Below, in pieces: positions 55,344-64,000 of a stretch of 64,000 nt of DNA; positions within the stretch are counted from its first letter, which is position 1; the number at the start of each line of letters is the position of its first letter. Both the position numbers and the translations under genes were made by a program. Source of the stretch: Henriciella marina (GTDB lineage Bacteria; Pseudomonadota; Alphaproteobacteria; Caulobacterales; Hyphomonadaceae); contig NZ_JAPWGW010000004.1 in assembly GCF_027213945.1 (NCBI RefSeq), positions 186,001 through 250,000 on the forward strand, given 5' to 3'. The notes beneath the pieces were generated by a model. The model did not search any database. It worked only from the letters and a program-made list of their open reading frames with translations, and had not been told where the DNA came from.

Positions 55344-56026
55344 GGGTTCGCGACTGACTGGATAGCGTCCATCACTTCCACGTAGGAAGACGCACGACAT
55401 CTTGTGTCATCCCAGTTTTCCGGTGATGGGCCGTATCCAAAGGTAACGTACACGAAGGGCAGTCCGGCATTCCGGGCTGCCCTTTCGTCTGTCTGGCTGT
55501 CGCCAATCATAATTGCCCTGTCGGGCGAGCCGTTTGCTCGATCGACAGTATGCAGAATATGTTCCCCTGAAGGTTTTTTATGTGGAACGCTATCAGCGCC
55601 ACAAACGCTTGCAAAACGGCTCGTCAGGCCGAGCTTTCCAATCAGTGTTTCGGCCAGATGCTGGGTCTTGTTTGTGCAGATCGCCAGCGTCGCGCCCATC
55701 GCTGCCAGGGATTCAAGCGACCTTGTGGCGCCCTTGAAGGGTCTGCTTTCCGCGCAGATGTTGGCTTCATAATACTGCAGAAATGAATGCCAGAGGGGCT
55801 CGGTCTCGGCCGATGCTCGGCTGACACCCTGGAAGGCGAGACCTTTCTCGATCATAGCTTTCGCGCCCTGGCCGATCATGTGGCGGACGCTTTCGAACGG
55901 TACAGCTTGAAAGCCTGCCTTGGACAGGCAGTGGTTGAGCGCAAGGTGCAGATCCGGCGCGGTGTCCACCAACGTGCCATCGAGGTCAAAAACGATCGTC
56001 CAGCCGGAAAGTGTGTCGGAAGTCAT
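55340..56026 (-). CDS. gph: Phosphoglycolate phosphatase (HAD family)
   Basis: Removes phosphate from 2-phosphoglycolate, produced in DNA repair or by Rubisco side reactions. From ATG 56026, 228 residues. HAD motif I is FDLDGTLVDTAPDLH with two catalytic Asp, motif II is ICTNKTQH, the Lys is in VPHKKPSGEHIL, and motif IV is MIGDSQTDERAA. The cap domain is the small alpha-helical type. A longer frame to 56233 overlaps glmU's leader and was rejected. Other HAD phosphatases with similar motifs are possible. Confidence 0.88.
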   Translation of the reverse strand: MTSDTLSGWTIVFDLDGTLVDTAPDLHLALNHCLSKAGFQAVPFESVRHMIGQGAKAMIEKGLAFQGVSRASAETEPLWHSFLQYYEANICAESRPFKGATRSLESLAAMGATLAICTNKTQHLAETLIGKLGLTSRFASVCGADSVPHKKPSGEHILHTVDRANGSPDRAIMIGDSQTDERAARNAGLPFVYVTFGYGPSPENWDDTRCRASSYVEVMDAIQSVANP

Positions 56027-56105
56027 GCTTGCTTGTTCTATCCTCTCGCATCGAGTCGTTTGATGGTTTAGGCGACAAGGCAAGGCAGAACGAGACTTTT
56101 TGATC

Positions 56106-57467
56106 ATGCAAGACCGGGCGGCGCTCATCCTGGCGGCAGGCCAGGGCACACGAATGAAGTCGGAAGTTCCGAAAGTGCTCCACAAGGTTGGCGGCCGCGC
56201 AATGCTGGACTGGTCGATAGACCTGGCGCGCAAGTCCGGCTGTCGTCGTATAATCGTTGTCGTGAGTGCCGGCTCGGAGGCGCTTCAGGATCACGTGACC
56301 AGGGAGCTGGGTGAAGGATCCTTCGTCATTCAGGACCCGCCAATGGGAACCGGGCATGCGGTTCAGGCTGGCGAACAGGTTCTTCAGGACTTCGACGGCG
56401 ATCTGATCGTGCTCTATGGCGATTGCCCGCTCATTCCGGAAACCGCGGTAAACGATCTTTTTAGCGAGCTCGCGAGCGGTGCCGATCTCGGCGTGCTTGG
56501 TTTCGAAGCGGAAGAGCCAGGTGCTTACGGTCGTCTGATCCAGACTGCTGATGGGAGGCTCGAGGGTATAGTCGAGGCCAAGGAGGCGAGTGCTGAACAA
56601 CTCACCATCAGGCTTTGCAATTCCGGTGTCATGGCCGGGGCGAGGGAATTGATGTTCGACCTCCTGTCGAAAGTCACGAACGACAATGCAAAAGGGGAAT
56701 ACTACCTCACTGATATTGTCGGGCTTGCGAATGAGGCGGGATGTGTTTGCCGTGCCGTCACCTGCGATGAACAAGATGTCATGGGCGTGAACTCACGCGT
56801 GGAACTGGCGCAGGCAGAAGCGGTTTTCCAGGCAAAGCGCCGCGATACATTTCTGCGTGAAGGCGTCACGATGATTGCGCCGGAAACGGTCTTCTTCTCT
56901 CACGATACGACGATCGGAAACGATGTCGAAATTGAGCCGAATGTTGTTTTTGGAACGGGCGTCGAAGTTGAAGCCGGCGCTCGTGTCCGCGCTTTCTCGC
57001 ATCTTGAGGGAGCTATCGTGCGCACAGGCGCAGAAGTCGGGCCGTATGCCCGTCTCAGGCCGGGTGCCGAGATAGGTGAGAAGGCCCGCATAGGTAACTT
57101 TGTCGAGGTCAAGAACACGACTGTCGGCAAAGGCGCCAAAGCCAATCACTTGGCTTACCTTGGTGATGGTTCGGTTGGCGCGGGCGCAAACATCGGCGCC
57201 GGCACGATTTTTTGCAACTATGACGGCTTCCTGAAATACCGAACTGAGATTGGTGCAGAGGCTTTCATCGGTTCAAACAGCGCACTTGTGGCGCCCGTAT
57301 CGATCGGCGAACGGGCCATAGTCGGTTCAGGCTCTGTAATTACCCAGAATGTGTCGGATGACGCGCTTGCCCTCGGCCGCGGAAAACAGGTCGAGAAGCC
57401 GGGCTGGAGCAAAGGCTTCAGAGAACAGAAGCAGCGCGAGAAATCCTCAAAGCGTCAGGAGATATAA
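56106..57467 (+). CDS. glmU: UDP-N-acetylglucosamine pyrophosphorylase / glucosamine-1-P acetyltransferase
   Basis: Bifunctional enzyme making UDP-GlcNAc for peptidoglycan and lipid A. ATG 56106, 453 residues. The N-terminal uridyltransferase begins ALILAAGQGTRMKSEVPKVLHKVGG and has YGDCPLIPE (metal Asp). From about residue 245 the left-handed beta-helix shows hexapeptide repeats (TIGNDVEIEPNV, GNFVEVKNTTVGKGAKANHLAYLGDG). Both active-site halves look intact. rpiA follows 1 base after the stop. Confidence 0.97.
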   Translation: MQDRAALILAAGQGTRMKSEVPKVLHKVGGRAMLDWSIDLARKSGCRRIIVVVSAGSEALQDHVTRELGEGSFVIQDPPMGTGHAVQAGEQVLQDFDGDLIVLYGDCPLIPETAVNDLFSELASGADLGVLGFEAEEPGAYGRLIQTADGRLEGIVEAKEASAEQLTIRLCNSGVMAGARELMFDLLSKVTNDNAKGEYYLTDIVGLANEAGCVCRAVTCDEQDVMGVNSRVELAQAEAVFQAKRRDTFLREGVTMIAPETVFFSHDTTIGNDVEIEPNVVFGTGVEVEAGARVRAFSHLEGAIVRTGAEVGPYARLRPGAEIGEKARIGNFVEVKNTTVGKGAKANHLAYLGDGSVGAGANIGAGTIFCNYDGFLKYRTEIGAEAFIGSNSALVAPVSIGERAIVGSGSVITQNVSDDALALGRGKQVEKPGWSKGFREQKQREKSSKRQEI

Positions 57468-57468
57468 A

Positions 57469-58167
57469 TTGGCATTTGAACGCGAAAAGGAAAACGCGGC
57501 AACGGCCGCTATTGAGTTCGTCGAAGACGGCATGACACTCGGTCTTGGCACCGGCTCCACCGCAAAATTCTTCGTCGAGGCGCTGGCAGACGAGATAGCG
57601 GATGGTCTTGTTGTGCGCGGCGTGCCGACAAGTGAGGAAACGCGCCGCCTGGCCGAATCGCTCGGGGTGCCGTTGGTACCTGTTGAGCAGGTTGATCGCA
57701 TTCATCTCACCGTGGACGGTGCCGATGAGGTCGATGATCAGGCTCAACTCATCAAAGGCGGCGGTGCGGCACTTCTACGAGAAAAGATCATCGCGAATGC
57801 CAGCGACCTCATGATCGTGATCGCGGACCCCTCGAAGCAGGTCGAAGTGCTCGGCTCTTTCCCGCTTCCGGTAGAGGTCACGCCGTTCGGTTTCACCATC
57901 ACGGCCAAGAAGGTCTACGACGCGCTCAAGACGTCAGGCGTGTCGCGGCCACGCATCGATGTGCGCCGGGGAAGTGGTGACAAACCGCTCGTAACCGATG
58001 GCGGCAATTACATTCTCGATTGCGCCTGTTCAGTCATTCCAGACCCGGCCTATGCGGCCGAGCTTCTTTCGGTAATCCCCGGCGTCGTGGAGCACGGTCT
58101 TTTCATCGGTCTAGCTCGCACAGTGATTATTGGCAGCGATGATGGGGCCTCAATATTTGAATATTGA
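57469..58167 (+). CDS. rpiA: Ribose-5-phosphate isomerase A
   Basis: Interconverts ribose-5-phosphate and ribulose-5-phosphate in the pentose phosphate pathway. It starts at TTG 57469, with AGGAGA six bases upstream and one base after the glmU stop; 232 residues. Hallmarks are LGLGTGSTAKFFVEAL, DGADEVDDQAQLIKGGGAALLREKI (catalytic Glu and Lys) and DGGNYILDC. An upstream in-frame extension is not supported by the glmU overlap. The unusual start may lower expression. Confidence 0.96.
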   Translation: MAFEREKENAATAAIEFVEDGMTLGLGTGSTAKFFVEALADEIADGLVVRGVPTSEETRRLAESLGVPLVPVEQVDRIHLTVDGADEVDDQAQLIKGGGAALLREKIIANASDLMIVIADPSKQVEVLGSFPLPVEVTPFGFTITAKKVYDALKTSGVSRPRIDVRRGSGDKPLVTDGGNYILDCACSVIPDPAYAAELLSVIPGVVEHGLFIGLARTVIIGSDDGASIFEY

Positions 58168-58221
58168 GGCGACTGCCGCCACCTAGGCTGGCAGGTTAAA
58201 AGTACCGGAAGGAATTTCTCG

Positions 58222-59622
58222 ATGGCTGAAGCTCAATACGACTTCGATCTGTTCGTCATCGGCGCGGGATCCGGCGGCGTACGCGCCGCGCGGATCGCTG
58301 CTCAGAACGGCGCGCGCGTGGCCATTGCAGAAGAGTACCGCATTGGCGGCACCTGCGTTATCCGCGGCTGCGTCCCCAAGAAGTTCATGGTTTATGCAAG
58401 CGACTATGGCCGGAAGATCGAGGAAGCTCGTCAGTATGGCTGGCAGGTAGAAGAGAAGGGCTTCGATTTCCCTGCTTTCATGTCGGCCATGCACGCGGAA
58501 GTCGATCGGCTGTCCGGCATTTATCTGCGCAATCTAGCCAATGCGGGCGTCGACGTTTTTGAGGAGCGCGCAGAGTTGAAAGACGCGCACACCGTTGTGC
58601 TCAAGGAGAGCGGCAAGACATTTACGGTCGACCGCATCCTAATCGCGACAGGTGGCACACCATGGCGACCCTCGGCGGAAGAGCTGCCTGGTGTCGAGCA
58701 CACGATGACCTCAAACGAGGTTTTTCTCCTCGACGAACTCCCGAAACGCGTCGTCATCGCGGGCGGTGGATACATTGCCTGTGAGTTTGCCCATATCTTC
58801 GCTGGCCTCGGCGTGGAGACGTGCCTCGTCTACCGGGGCGATACGGTTCTGAACGGTTTCGACTGGGACGTTCGGACAGCCGTTCACGAAGGGCTTAAGG
58901 AAGCGGGCGTCCGCGTCGTCACCTCTGCCGTCTTCGAGGAAATCCGCGAAGTTGAAGGCGAAGAGTGTCCTTACTGCATAACGCTGAGCAACGGCATGGA
59001 GATCAATGCCGACAAGATCGTTATGGCAGTTGGCCGCCGCGCGGCGACAGATGGGCTCGGCTGCGAGGCGGCGGGAGTGAAACTCTCTGACAAGGGCGCA
59101 GTTATCGTTGATGACAGTTCCCGCACCAGCGTCCCTAACATTTTTGCCGTCGGTGATGTGACGGATCGCATCCAGCTGACGCCGGTCGCCATTCGTGAAG
59201 GTCATGCCTTTGCAGATACGATCTTCGGCGACAAGGAATGGCACTTCGAGCATGACGATGTCGCCTCGGCGGTCTTTACCCAGCCAGAAGTGGGCACGGT
59301 CGGCATGACAGAAGCCGAAGCCCGCAAGACGCTCGACAAGGTCGACATCTACAAGACCAAGTTCAGGCCGATGAAGACAATGCTCCTGGATGATCCTGAG
59401 CGTGTCATGATCAAGCTCGTGGTGAATGGCGAGACCGATCAGGTGGTTGGCGTTCACATCGTTAGTCCGGACGCAGGCGAGATGATCCAGATGATTGGGG
59501 TCGCTGTAAAAATGGGCGCAACCAAAGCACAGTTTGACGCGACCTGCGCTGTTCACCCGACCATTGCGGAAGAGATCGTGACCCTTCGCCAGAAATGGGT
59601 GCCGGAGACTGAACCAGCCTGA
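58222..59622 (+). CDS. gor: Glutathione-disulfide reductase
   Basis: FAD-dependent, NADPH-dependent reductase that recycles GSSG. The 466-residue chain begins YDFDLFVIGAGSGGVRAARIA. The redox-active disulfide is GGTCVIRGCVPKK (Cys45, Cys50), the NADPH motif includes VIAGGGYIACEFAHIFAGLG and the second FAD motif NIFAVGDVTDR. The C-terminal interface has the catalytic His in CAVHPTIAEE. Arg residues after the second GxG (VYRGD) favour NADPH. It complements gshA and the GST. Confidence 0.96.
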   Translation: MAEAQYDFDLFVIGAGSGGVRAARIAAQNGARVAIAEEYRIGGTCVIRGCVPKKFMVYASDYGRKIEEARQYGWQVEEKGFDFPAFMSAMHAEVDRLSGIYLRNLANAGVDVFEERAELKDAHTVVLKESGKTFTVDRILIATGGTPWRPSAEELPGVEHTMTSNEVFLLDELPKRVVIAGGGYIACEFAHIFAGLGVETCLVYRGDTVLNGFDWDVRTAVHEGLKEAGVRVVTSAVFEEIREVEGEECPYCITLSNGMEINADKIVMAVGRRAATDGLGCEAAGVKLSDKGAVIVDDSSRTSVPNIFAVGDVTDRIQLTPVAIREGHAFADTIFGDKEWHFEHDDVASAVFTQPEVGTVGMTEAEARKTLDKVDIYKTKFRPMKTMLLDDPERVMIKLVVNGETDQVVGVHIVSPDAGEMIQMIGVAVKMGATKAQFDATCAVHPTIAEEIVTLRQKWVPETEPA

Positions 59623-59762
59623 TCCAGAATGGCAAAATCTTGCGACTGTGGGGCCCGGACCGCCCGTAAACTGCATTGGTCGCGATACAAAAACCTTATC
59701 TGTGGTAAAACTTGCCCATTCGAACGGAGGCCGCTAATACGCCCCGCTCTGGAGATATGAAT

Positions 59763-61142
59763 ATGACTTGGACGCCAAACAGCTGGAGGGCACGGCCCGC
59801 CAATCACATTCCGGATGACTACCCGGACGTTGATGCACTTGCGAACGTGGAAGCACGCCTGAAAGACTTTCCGCCGCTCGTATTTGCCGGCGAAGTCCGC
59901 AGGCTGAAGCAGCAGCTCGCGACGGTTTCCAGGGGCGAGGCGTTCCTGCTTCAGGGCGGTGACTGCGCCGAGAGCTTCAAGGAATTCAGCGCCGACAATA
60001 TTCGCGATACGCTGCGCGTTATGTTGCAGATGGCGGTGGTTCTGACATTCGCCGCGTCCAAGCCGGTCGTGAAAGTCGGCCGCCTTGCGGGCCAGTTCGG
60101 CAAGCCACGCTCAGCGCCGATCGAAACAATTGATGGCGTTACGCTGCCATCTTATCGAGGCGACAATATCAACGGCATGGATTTCACGCCGGAGTCCCGG
60201 ATGCCGGATCCGGAGCGACTGATCCAGAGCTATTCGCAATCGGCGTCTACGCTGAACTTGGTGCGTGCCTTCTCTCACGGTGGTTATGCAGATCTCGCAA
60301 ACGTCCACCGCTGGATGCTGGGCTTCGTAGACCGCTCGCCTCAGGCAGAACGCTACAAAGCACTCGCGGAGCGTATCACGGACGCGCTGTCCTTCATGGA
60401 GGCGTGCGGTGTCAGCTCCAAGACCGTGCCGCAAATGGCGCAGGTGGATGTTTACACCTCGCACGAGGCGCTTCTGCTCGGCTTTGAAGAGGCAATGACG
60501 CGCGTCGATTCAACCTCGGGCGACTGGTACGACACGTCCGCGCACATGCTGTGGATCGGTCACCGCACGCGCCAGGTCGATCACGCGCATGTTGAGTTCT
60601 GCAAAGGCATTCACAATCCGCTCGGCATCAAGTGCGGTCCAGGCATGGAAACCGATGAGCTTCTTCGTCTCATCGAGACACTGAATCCGAAAGACGAGGC
60701 GGGTCGCATTACGCTCATCTCACGCTTTGGCTCGGAGGGCGTAAAAGAAGGTCTTCCGCCGCTTGTTCGTGCCATCAAGAACAGCGGTCGCAACGTTGTC
60801 TGGTCATGTGACCCGATGCATGGGAACACGCTCAAGACTGATAGCGGCTTCAAGACCCGTCCGGTTGACCGGATCCTGTCCGAGATCAGCCAGTTCATCG
60901 ATATCGTTTCGAGCGAAGGCTGCTATCCCGGCGGCGTGCACTTCGAGATGACCGGTCAGGATGTCACGGAGTGTATCGGTGGTGCACAGGCAATCTCCGA
61001 AGCTGACCTGTCATCGCGATACCACACTCATTGTGATCCTCGCCTCAATGGCGAACAGGCGCTTGAACTTGCCTTCCTGATCGCAGAGAAGCTCCAGCTG
61101 ATGAAAGAGGCGGTAAACGCCGAGGCTCGCCAAGCGAGCTGA
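59763..61142 (+). CDS. Class II DAHP synthase
   Basis: First enzyme of the shikimate pathway: phosphoenolpyruvate plus erythrose-4-phosphate gives DAHP. From ATG 59763 (GGAG eight bases upstream), 459 residues; ATG 59757 is an alternative. The plant/actinobacterial class II is shown by [51 protein letters not shown] and [21 protein letters not shown]. It should feed aromatic amino acids and ubiquinone precursors. A regulatory domain cannot be seen. Confidence 0.96.
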   Translation: MTWTPNSWRARPANHIPDDYPDVDALANVEARLKDFPPLVFAGEVRRLKQQLATVSRGEAFLLQGGDCAESFKEFSADNIRDTLRVMLQMAVVLTFAASKPVVKVGRLAGQFGKPRSAPIETIDGVTLPSYRGDNINGMDFTPESRMPDPERLIQSYSQSASTLNLVRAFSHGGYADLANVHRWMLGFVDRSPQAERYKALAERITDALSFMEACGVSSKTVPQMAQVDVYTSHEALLLGFEEAMTRVDSTSGDWYDTSAHMLWIGHRTRQVDHAHVEFCKGIHNPLGIKCGPGMETDELLRLIETLNPKDEAGRITLISRFGSEGVKEGLPPLVRAIKNSGRNVVWSCDPMHGNTLKTDSGFKTRPVDRILSEISQFIDIVSSEGCYPGGVHFEMTGQDVTECIGGAQAISEADLSSRYHTHCDPRLNGEQALELAFLIAEKLQLMKEAVNAEARQAS

Positions 61143-61158
61143 CTGGGGAGACAGCGCC

Positions 61159-62541
61159 ATGCGTCGCAGGCGGGTTTGGCCCGCCTGGGCGCGGCCATCT
61201 GACATTGCGGATCTTTTGCGGCTTTCAGGGCCGATTGCCGTCTCACGCGCTGCGATGATGCTGATGGGGCTGACTGACGTTATCGTGCTCGGGCAGAATG
61301 CGCCGGAAGAAGTTCCCTTCGTCTTGAATTCGTGGCTGCCAATCGGTGTGTCGCTTGGCCTGACCATGGGCCTGTTGATGGGCGTTTCGGTCCTAACTGC
61401 TGAACTTGCAGGCATAGGGCAGGGCAAGGACACAGGACGCATCTTTAGACGCGGTATCCGGTTCTCACTGTGGTTCGGAGCAATCCTGACAGTGGTCATC
61501 TTCCTGACGGCAGGGCCGATGTTTCGCCTGTTTGGGTTCAATAATGAGGTCGCGTCTGGCACGGCGTCAGTCACGCGTATCCTCGCGCTCGGCCTCATCG
61601 GTCACATGCTCACCCATGTCGCAGGGTCTTATCTTGAAGCTCTCAGGCGGCCGCTTATCGTGGCGGCGATCATGTATGCTGGCGTACTGGTCAATCTGGT
61701 TATTGACCTTGCTGTCGTCGCCGGGTGGTGGGGTATGCCCAAGCTTGGTGCGGACGGCGTTGCAATCGCGACTACGGGTACGCGCTGGTTTCTGGTCGCG
61801 CTATTTCTCGTCGCCGTCTGGAAGATGACACCAGCCTTCAAGCCATCCAGCGAGGCGCCAGCAGATGAAGGGCGCCGCATGTTCTCTGTCGGGTATGGGA
61901 CAGCCGTCTCAAATGTTGCCGAATGGGGCGGGTTCAATTCGACCTTCATTATCGCAACGCTGATCAGCACTTCCGTGAATACGATCTACGGCATGGCGAT
62001 CCACGTTATCGGCTTCTGCTTCATGGCCTTTCTGGGACTTGGAACGGCGACCAGCGTGCGCGTCGCAGAGGCCTATGGGCGGAAGAATGCAGACCAGGTG
62101 CGCGAAGCGTCCCGGCTTGGAATCATCGCGACCCTGCTGATCGGGATAGTGCTAGGATTGCTTGTTTGGGTGTTCAGCGAGCAGCTGGCTTCAATCCTGA
62201 TCCGGTCTGATGCAGAAGTCGCCGGCGTTGCGATCCATGCCGCCCTCGTGCCGATTATCGGATTTACATCACTCGTCATCGTCTTCGATGGTCTTCAGAA
62301 CGTGGCCTCGATGGCGATGCGCGCGCAGAATGTGATCTGGCCGCCGACCTTTATTCATCTCGGCTCATATTTCCTGCTCATGTTGCCTCTGACCTGGTAT
62401 CTCGGCATGGAGCGCGGCGGCGGCGCCATGGGCATGATGCAGGCTGTGCTCATAGCTTCGTTCATTGCTGGCCTGGCCCAGACTGCACTGCTGGAATCGA
62501 AAGCGGCGCGCCAGCTGAAGCCAACGCGCCGCAAATCATAG
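61159..62541 (+). CDS. MATE-family multidrug exporter
   Basis: Inner-membrane cation/drug antiporter of 460 residues with twelve hydrophobic segments. The first half begins LLRLSGPIAVSRAAMMLMGLTDVIVLG, and LGADGVAIATTGTRW is the loop between helices 5 and 6. The second half has AEWGGFNSTFIIATLIS and FMAFLGLGTATSVRVAEAYGRKNAD, the MATE signature region. A basic C-terminal tail ends it. It is 16 bases after the DAHP synthase stop and convergent with the HU gene. The substrate is unknown. Confidence 0.93.
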   Translation: MRRRRVWPAWARPSDIADLLRLSGPIAVSRAAMMLMGLTDVIVLGQNAPEEVPFVLNSWLPIGVSLGLTMGLLMGVSVLTAELAGIGQGKDTGRIFRRGIRFSLWFGAILTVVIFLTAGPMFRLFGFNNEVASGTASVTRILALGLIGHMLTHVAGSYLEALRRPLIVAAIMYAGVLVNLVIDLAVVAGWWGMPKLGADGVAIATTGTRWFLVALFLVAVWKMTPAFKPSSEAPADEGRRMFSVGYGTAVSNVAEWGGFNSTFIIATLISTSVNTIYGMAIHVIGFCFMAFLGLGTATSVRVAEAYGRKNADQVREASRLGIIATLLIGIVLGLLVWVFSEQLASILIRSDAEVAGVAIHAALVPIIGFTSLVIVFDGLQNVASMAMRAQNVIWPPTFIHLGSYFLLMLPLTWYLGMERGGGAMGMMQAVLIASFIAGLAQTALLESKAARQLKPTRRKS

Positions 62542-62555
62542 GTTCCTGGACGGAC

Positions 62556-62822
62556 CTAGATGTCTTTCAGAGCCGAAGCTGGCTTGAAAGCGCCAGAGGT
62601 CTTTTCGGCAATCTGGATCGTTTCGCCGGTTGCCGGGTTACGGCCTTCACGAGCGCCGCGGGTCTTGGCGTGGAAGGTGCCAAAACCAGCGATAGCGACC
62701 TGCTTGCGGTCCTTCACTGCGCCGGAGATGGTGTCGAAGACTGCGTCCACCGCTTTGCCGGCGTCTGCTTGTGACATGCCAGCAGATTCTGCGACGGCTT
62801 TCGTAAGTTCACCCTTATTCAT
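62556..62822 (-). CDS. hup: HU-family DNA-binding protein
   Basis: Histone-like dimer that bends DNA. 88 residues from ATG 62822 with GAGGAGT upstream; the longer frame was rejected. It begins MNKGELTKAVAESAGMSQADA (helical body), followed by VFDTISGAVKDRKQVAIAGFGTFHAKTRGAREGRNPATGE, whose RNPATG loop is the conserved DNA-inserting arm end. It ends VFKPASALKDI-like. The two arms form the beta-ribbon. It is a candidate for high expression. Confidence 0.96.
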   Translation of the reverse strand: MNKGELTKAVAESAGMSQADAGKAVDAVFDTISGAVKDRKQVAIAGFGTFHAKTRGAREGRNPATGETIQIAEKTSGAFKPASALKDI

Positions 62823-62917
62823 TGGGCACTCCTCTTTGTTAACGGCGATTTTGTGCCGTGAAAGTTTTCTACATGATTCGAGTTGGGTAGATATGCTGAA
62901 AACCCAATAACCACGGG

Positions 62918-63826
62918 CTATTTCAGCAGAATCCACCCTTCTTCGCCCTCAATCTGTGTAATTTCTTCGCTTGTGAGGGTTTCAGGTGCTCCAAACAGGG
63001 CACCGAGACGCCCCGCCTCGTCCAGACTGTAATAGTGGCGGGCGAGTGCTTCGACCTGCGCCTGGTCGATCACCTCGCCGGGGCGTGGCTTGGCATCAAC
63101 GATGGACGGATAGACTTCTGCGAAGACGACATCGGTTTCGTCCAGCGTCTCTGCATCCATCGCTGCCAGGCCCGTCTCGAATGGCCAGATCTTGCTGTTC
63201 GGCAGAGAGTGGCGAAGCGTCTGAACGGTTGGAATTCCCAGCACAGACTGGCTGCCAACGGAGCCCGCGCCATAAAGCTGCCAGCTTGATTTCGGCTTCG
63301 CCTTGTAATTCTCGCGTACGAAGCGCTCGACGCGGCGGTATTCTTCGAGGCTTATCTCTTCGAAGTTGCCTTTGGTTGACGTCAGGGTCGTAAGCCGGTC
63401 CCGCGCGGGCGCACCCCAGAAAGGGAGCGGTCCCTTGCTCATGGCATAGTTGAGGCTCGCAGCGACCGCAAAACGCGTATTGCTGTTGTCGTCCGTCTCC
63501 TTGACCTTCGAGGCGAGATACTCGTGCATCGCTTGCCAGGCTGGCTTGTCTCTGGACAACCCGGCCAGTTCAGCCGTTCCGCTCGGGTAGCCCAGGCTGA
63601 AGTCGAAGCCGACAAGAACCTTGTCGCCGCGCTTAACGAACCGCTCGACCAGCCCCTGAATGAGCTCACGGGCTTTCTTGCGGGTAGACGGATTAGCAGC
63701 CTGAAACTGAAATTTCAGACGTGCGTCGCGGGCGAGCGCGCCAACCCAGACTGAGTTGGCGCCGAGCGCGGGTTTGCTCGCCGCGCTCCAGTCCACGATG
63801 ATGTAAGCGTCGAAGAGACGCGCCAT
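62918..63826 (-). CDS. Conserved protein of unknown function (possible RNase H-like fold)
   Basis: A 302-residue cytoplasmic protein with a strong ribosome site (GGAGGT). It begins DAYIIVDWSAASKPALGANSVWVG, where an Asp at the end of a first strand suggests an RNase H-like or DUF429-type fold, followed by LVGFDFSLGYPSG, a second acidic strand. Later segments include SLNYAMSKGPLPFWGAP, YGAGSVGSQSVLGIPT and WPFETG. I cannot name a function. No conserved operon partner is visible: HU lies 95 bases downstream. Confidence 0.6.
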   Translation of the reverse strand: MARLFDAYIIVDWSAASKPALGANSVWVGALARDARLKFQFQAANPSTRKKARELIQGLVERFVKRGDKVLVGFDFSLGYPSGTAELAGLSRDKPAWQAMHEYLASKVKETDDNSNTRFAVAASLNYAMSKGPLPFWGAPARDRLTTLTSTKGNFEEISLEEYRRVERFVRENYKAKPKSSWQLYGAGSVGSQSVLGIPTVQTLRHSLPNSKIWPFETGLAAMDAETLDETDVVFAEVYPSIVDAKPRPGEVIDQAQVEALARHYYSLDEAGRLGALFGAPETLTSEEITQIEGEEGWILLK

Positions 63827-63850
63827 GACTTACCTCCGTGCGGGGTATGC

Positions 63851-64000
63851 TCAGGCGAGTTTGACGAGCATCTTCCCTTTGTTGCGACCCTGGAACAGGC
63901 CGAGGAACGCTTCTGGCGCCATCTCGATACCTTCCATTACAGTCTCCTCGAACTTCATGTCGCCATTCTGGATCCAGGTGGCCATGTCCTTGAGGAATTG
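63851..64000 (-). CDS. Medium-chain NADP-dependent oxidoreductase, C-terminal end only
   Basis: The last 49 codons of a minus-strand gene continuing beyond the window. The translation, MATWIQNGDMKFEETVMEGIEMAPEAFLGLFQGRNKGKMLVKLA split around residue 20, fits the end of zinc-independent medium-chain reductases of the CurA/leukotriene-B4-dehydrogenase type (GDMKF-ETV.EG-E-APEAF-GLF.GRN.GKMLVK). Such enzymes reduce alpha,beta-unsaturated ketones or aldehydes. The reading relies on a short segment. Confidence 0.8.
   Translation of the reverse strand, partial: QFLKDMATWIQNGDMKFEETVMEGIEMAPEAFLGLFQGRNKGKMLVKLA

Noticed and set aside
58711-59676. 321-codon minus-strand frame opposite gor
   Set aside because: Antisense shadow of gor, Arg/Asn/His-rich and without motif.

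Overview
The window is chromosomal DNA of a GC-rich alphaproteobacterium, most probably a marine member of the Caulobacterales/Hyphomonadaceae type. The evidence is the cytochrome c oxidase order coxB-coxA-ctaB-small protein-ctaG-coxC-surf1-thrC, the ubiA...rsmE-gshA and serS-surE-pcm neighbourhoods, a DUF4170 domain, class II DAHP synthase, folate-dependent TrmFO and a TonB-dependent receptor. The assignment is from gene content only. I see no prophage, insertion sequence, integrase, plasmid gene or CRISPR array. Nearly everything is housekeeping or ordinary accessory metabolism.

Layout. 1-2.5 kb: 3' end of serS, then surE and pcm, translationally coupled. 2.5-9.1 kb: Kazal-type lipoprotein, SDR dehydrogenase, VOC protein, a small unknown, a concentrative nucleoside transporter with a TonB-dependent receptor, and a GST. 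9.1-11.4 kb: a small accessory patch with a membrane-anchored putative HTH protein, a divergent TerB-like protein and a methyltransferase. 11.4-13.3 kb: trmFO, then a 440-base gap with an orphan plus-strand terminator and a possible transporter remnant. 13.3-24.3 kb: PLP decarboxylase, pmbA, an inositol-monophosphatase/DUF4170 fusion, an MsbA-like ABC exporter, a DsbA-family protein, ubiA, an aldehyde dehydrogenase, rsmE and gshA. 24.4-28.8 kb: POT peptide transporter, TonB-like protein, tldD, TPR protein. 29-36.7 kb: the cytochrome c oxidase cluster and thrC. 36.7-46.5 kb: EAL phosphodiesterase, AlgH, peroxiredoxin, SPFH/NfeD pair, xseA, purD, a DUF2383 protein, and an APH-like plus hotdog-like pair. 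46.5-54.6 kb: OmpA-type lipoprotein, P450, rluB, lipid A genes (LpxL-like, lpxK, waaA, DUF374) and tRNA-Val(CAC). 54.6-55.1 kb: a 500-base gap holding a dense palindrome cluster and the structured leader of a small conserved-looking gene. 55.3-64 kb: gph, glmU, rpiA, gor, DAHP synthase, MATE exporter, HU, an unknown 302-residue protein, and the end of a medium-chain oxidoreductase.

How it fits together. Respiration (CuA/haem-copper oxidase with its haem O synthase, copper chaperone and Surf1) and envelope building (lipid A/Kdo, GlmU, OmpA, Kazal lipoprotein) dominate. A redox/thiol theme runs through gshA, gor, GST, peroxiredoxin and the DsbA-family protein. The two TldD/PmbA partners lie about 11 kb apart. 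The most unusual items are the in-frame IMPase-DUF4170 fusion, the palindrome cluster and structured leader before the 82-residue gene, the orphan terminator near trmFO, the divergent HTH-membrane/TerB-like pair, the competing hairpins between coxA and ctaB, and the repeated exact 4-base overlap of convergent stop codons.
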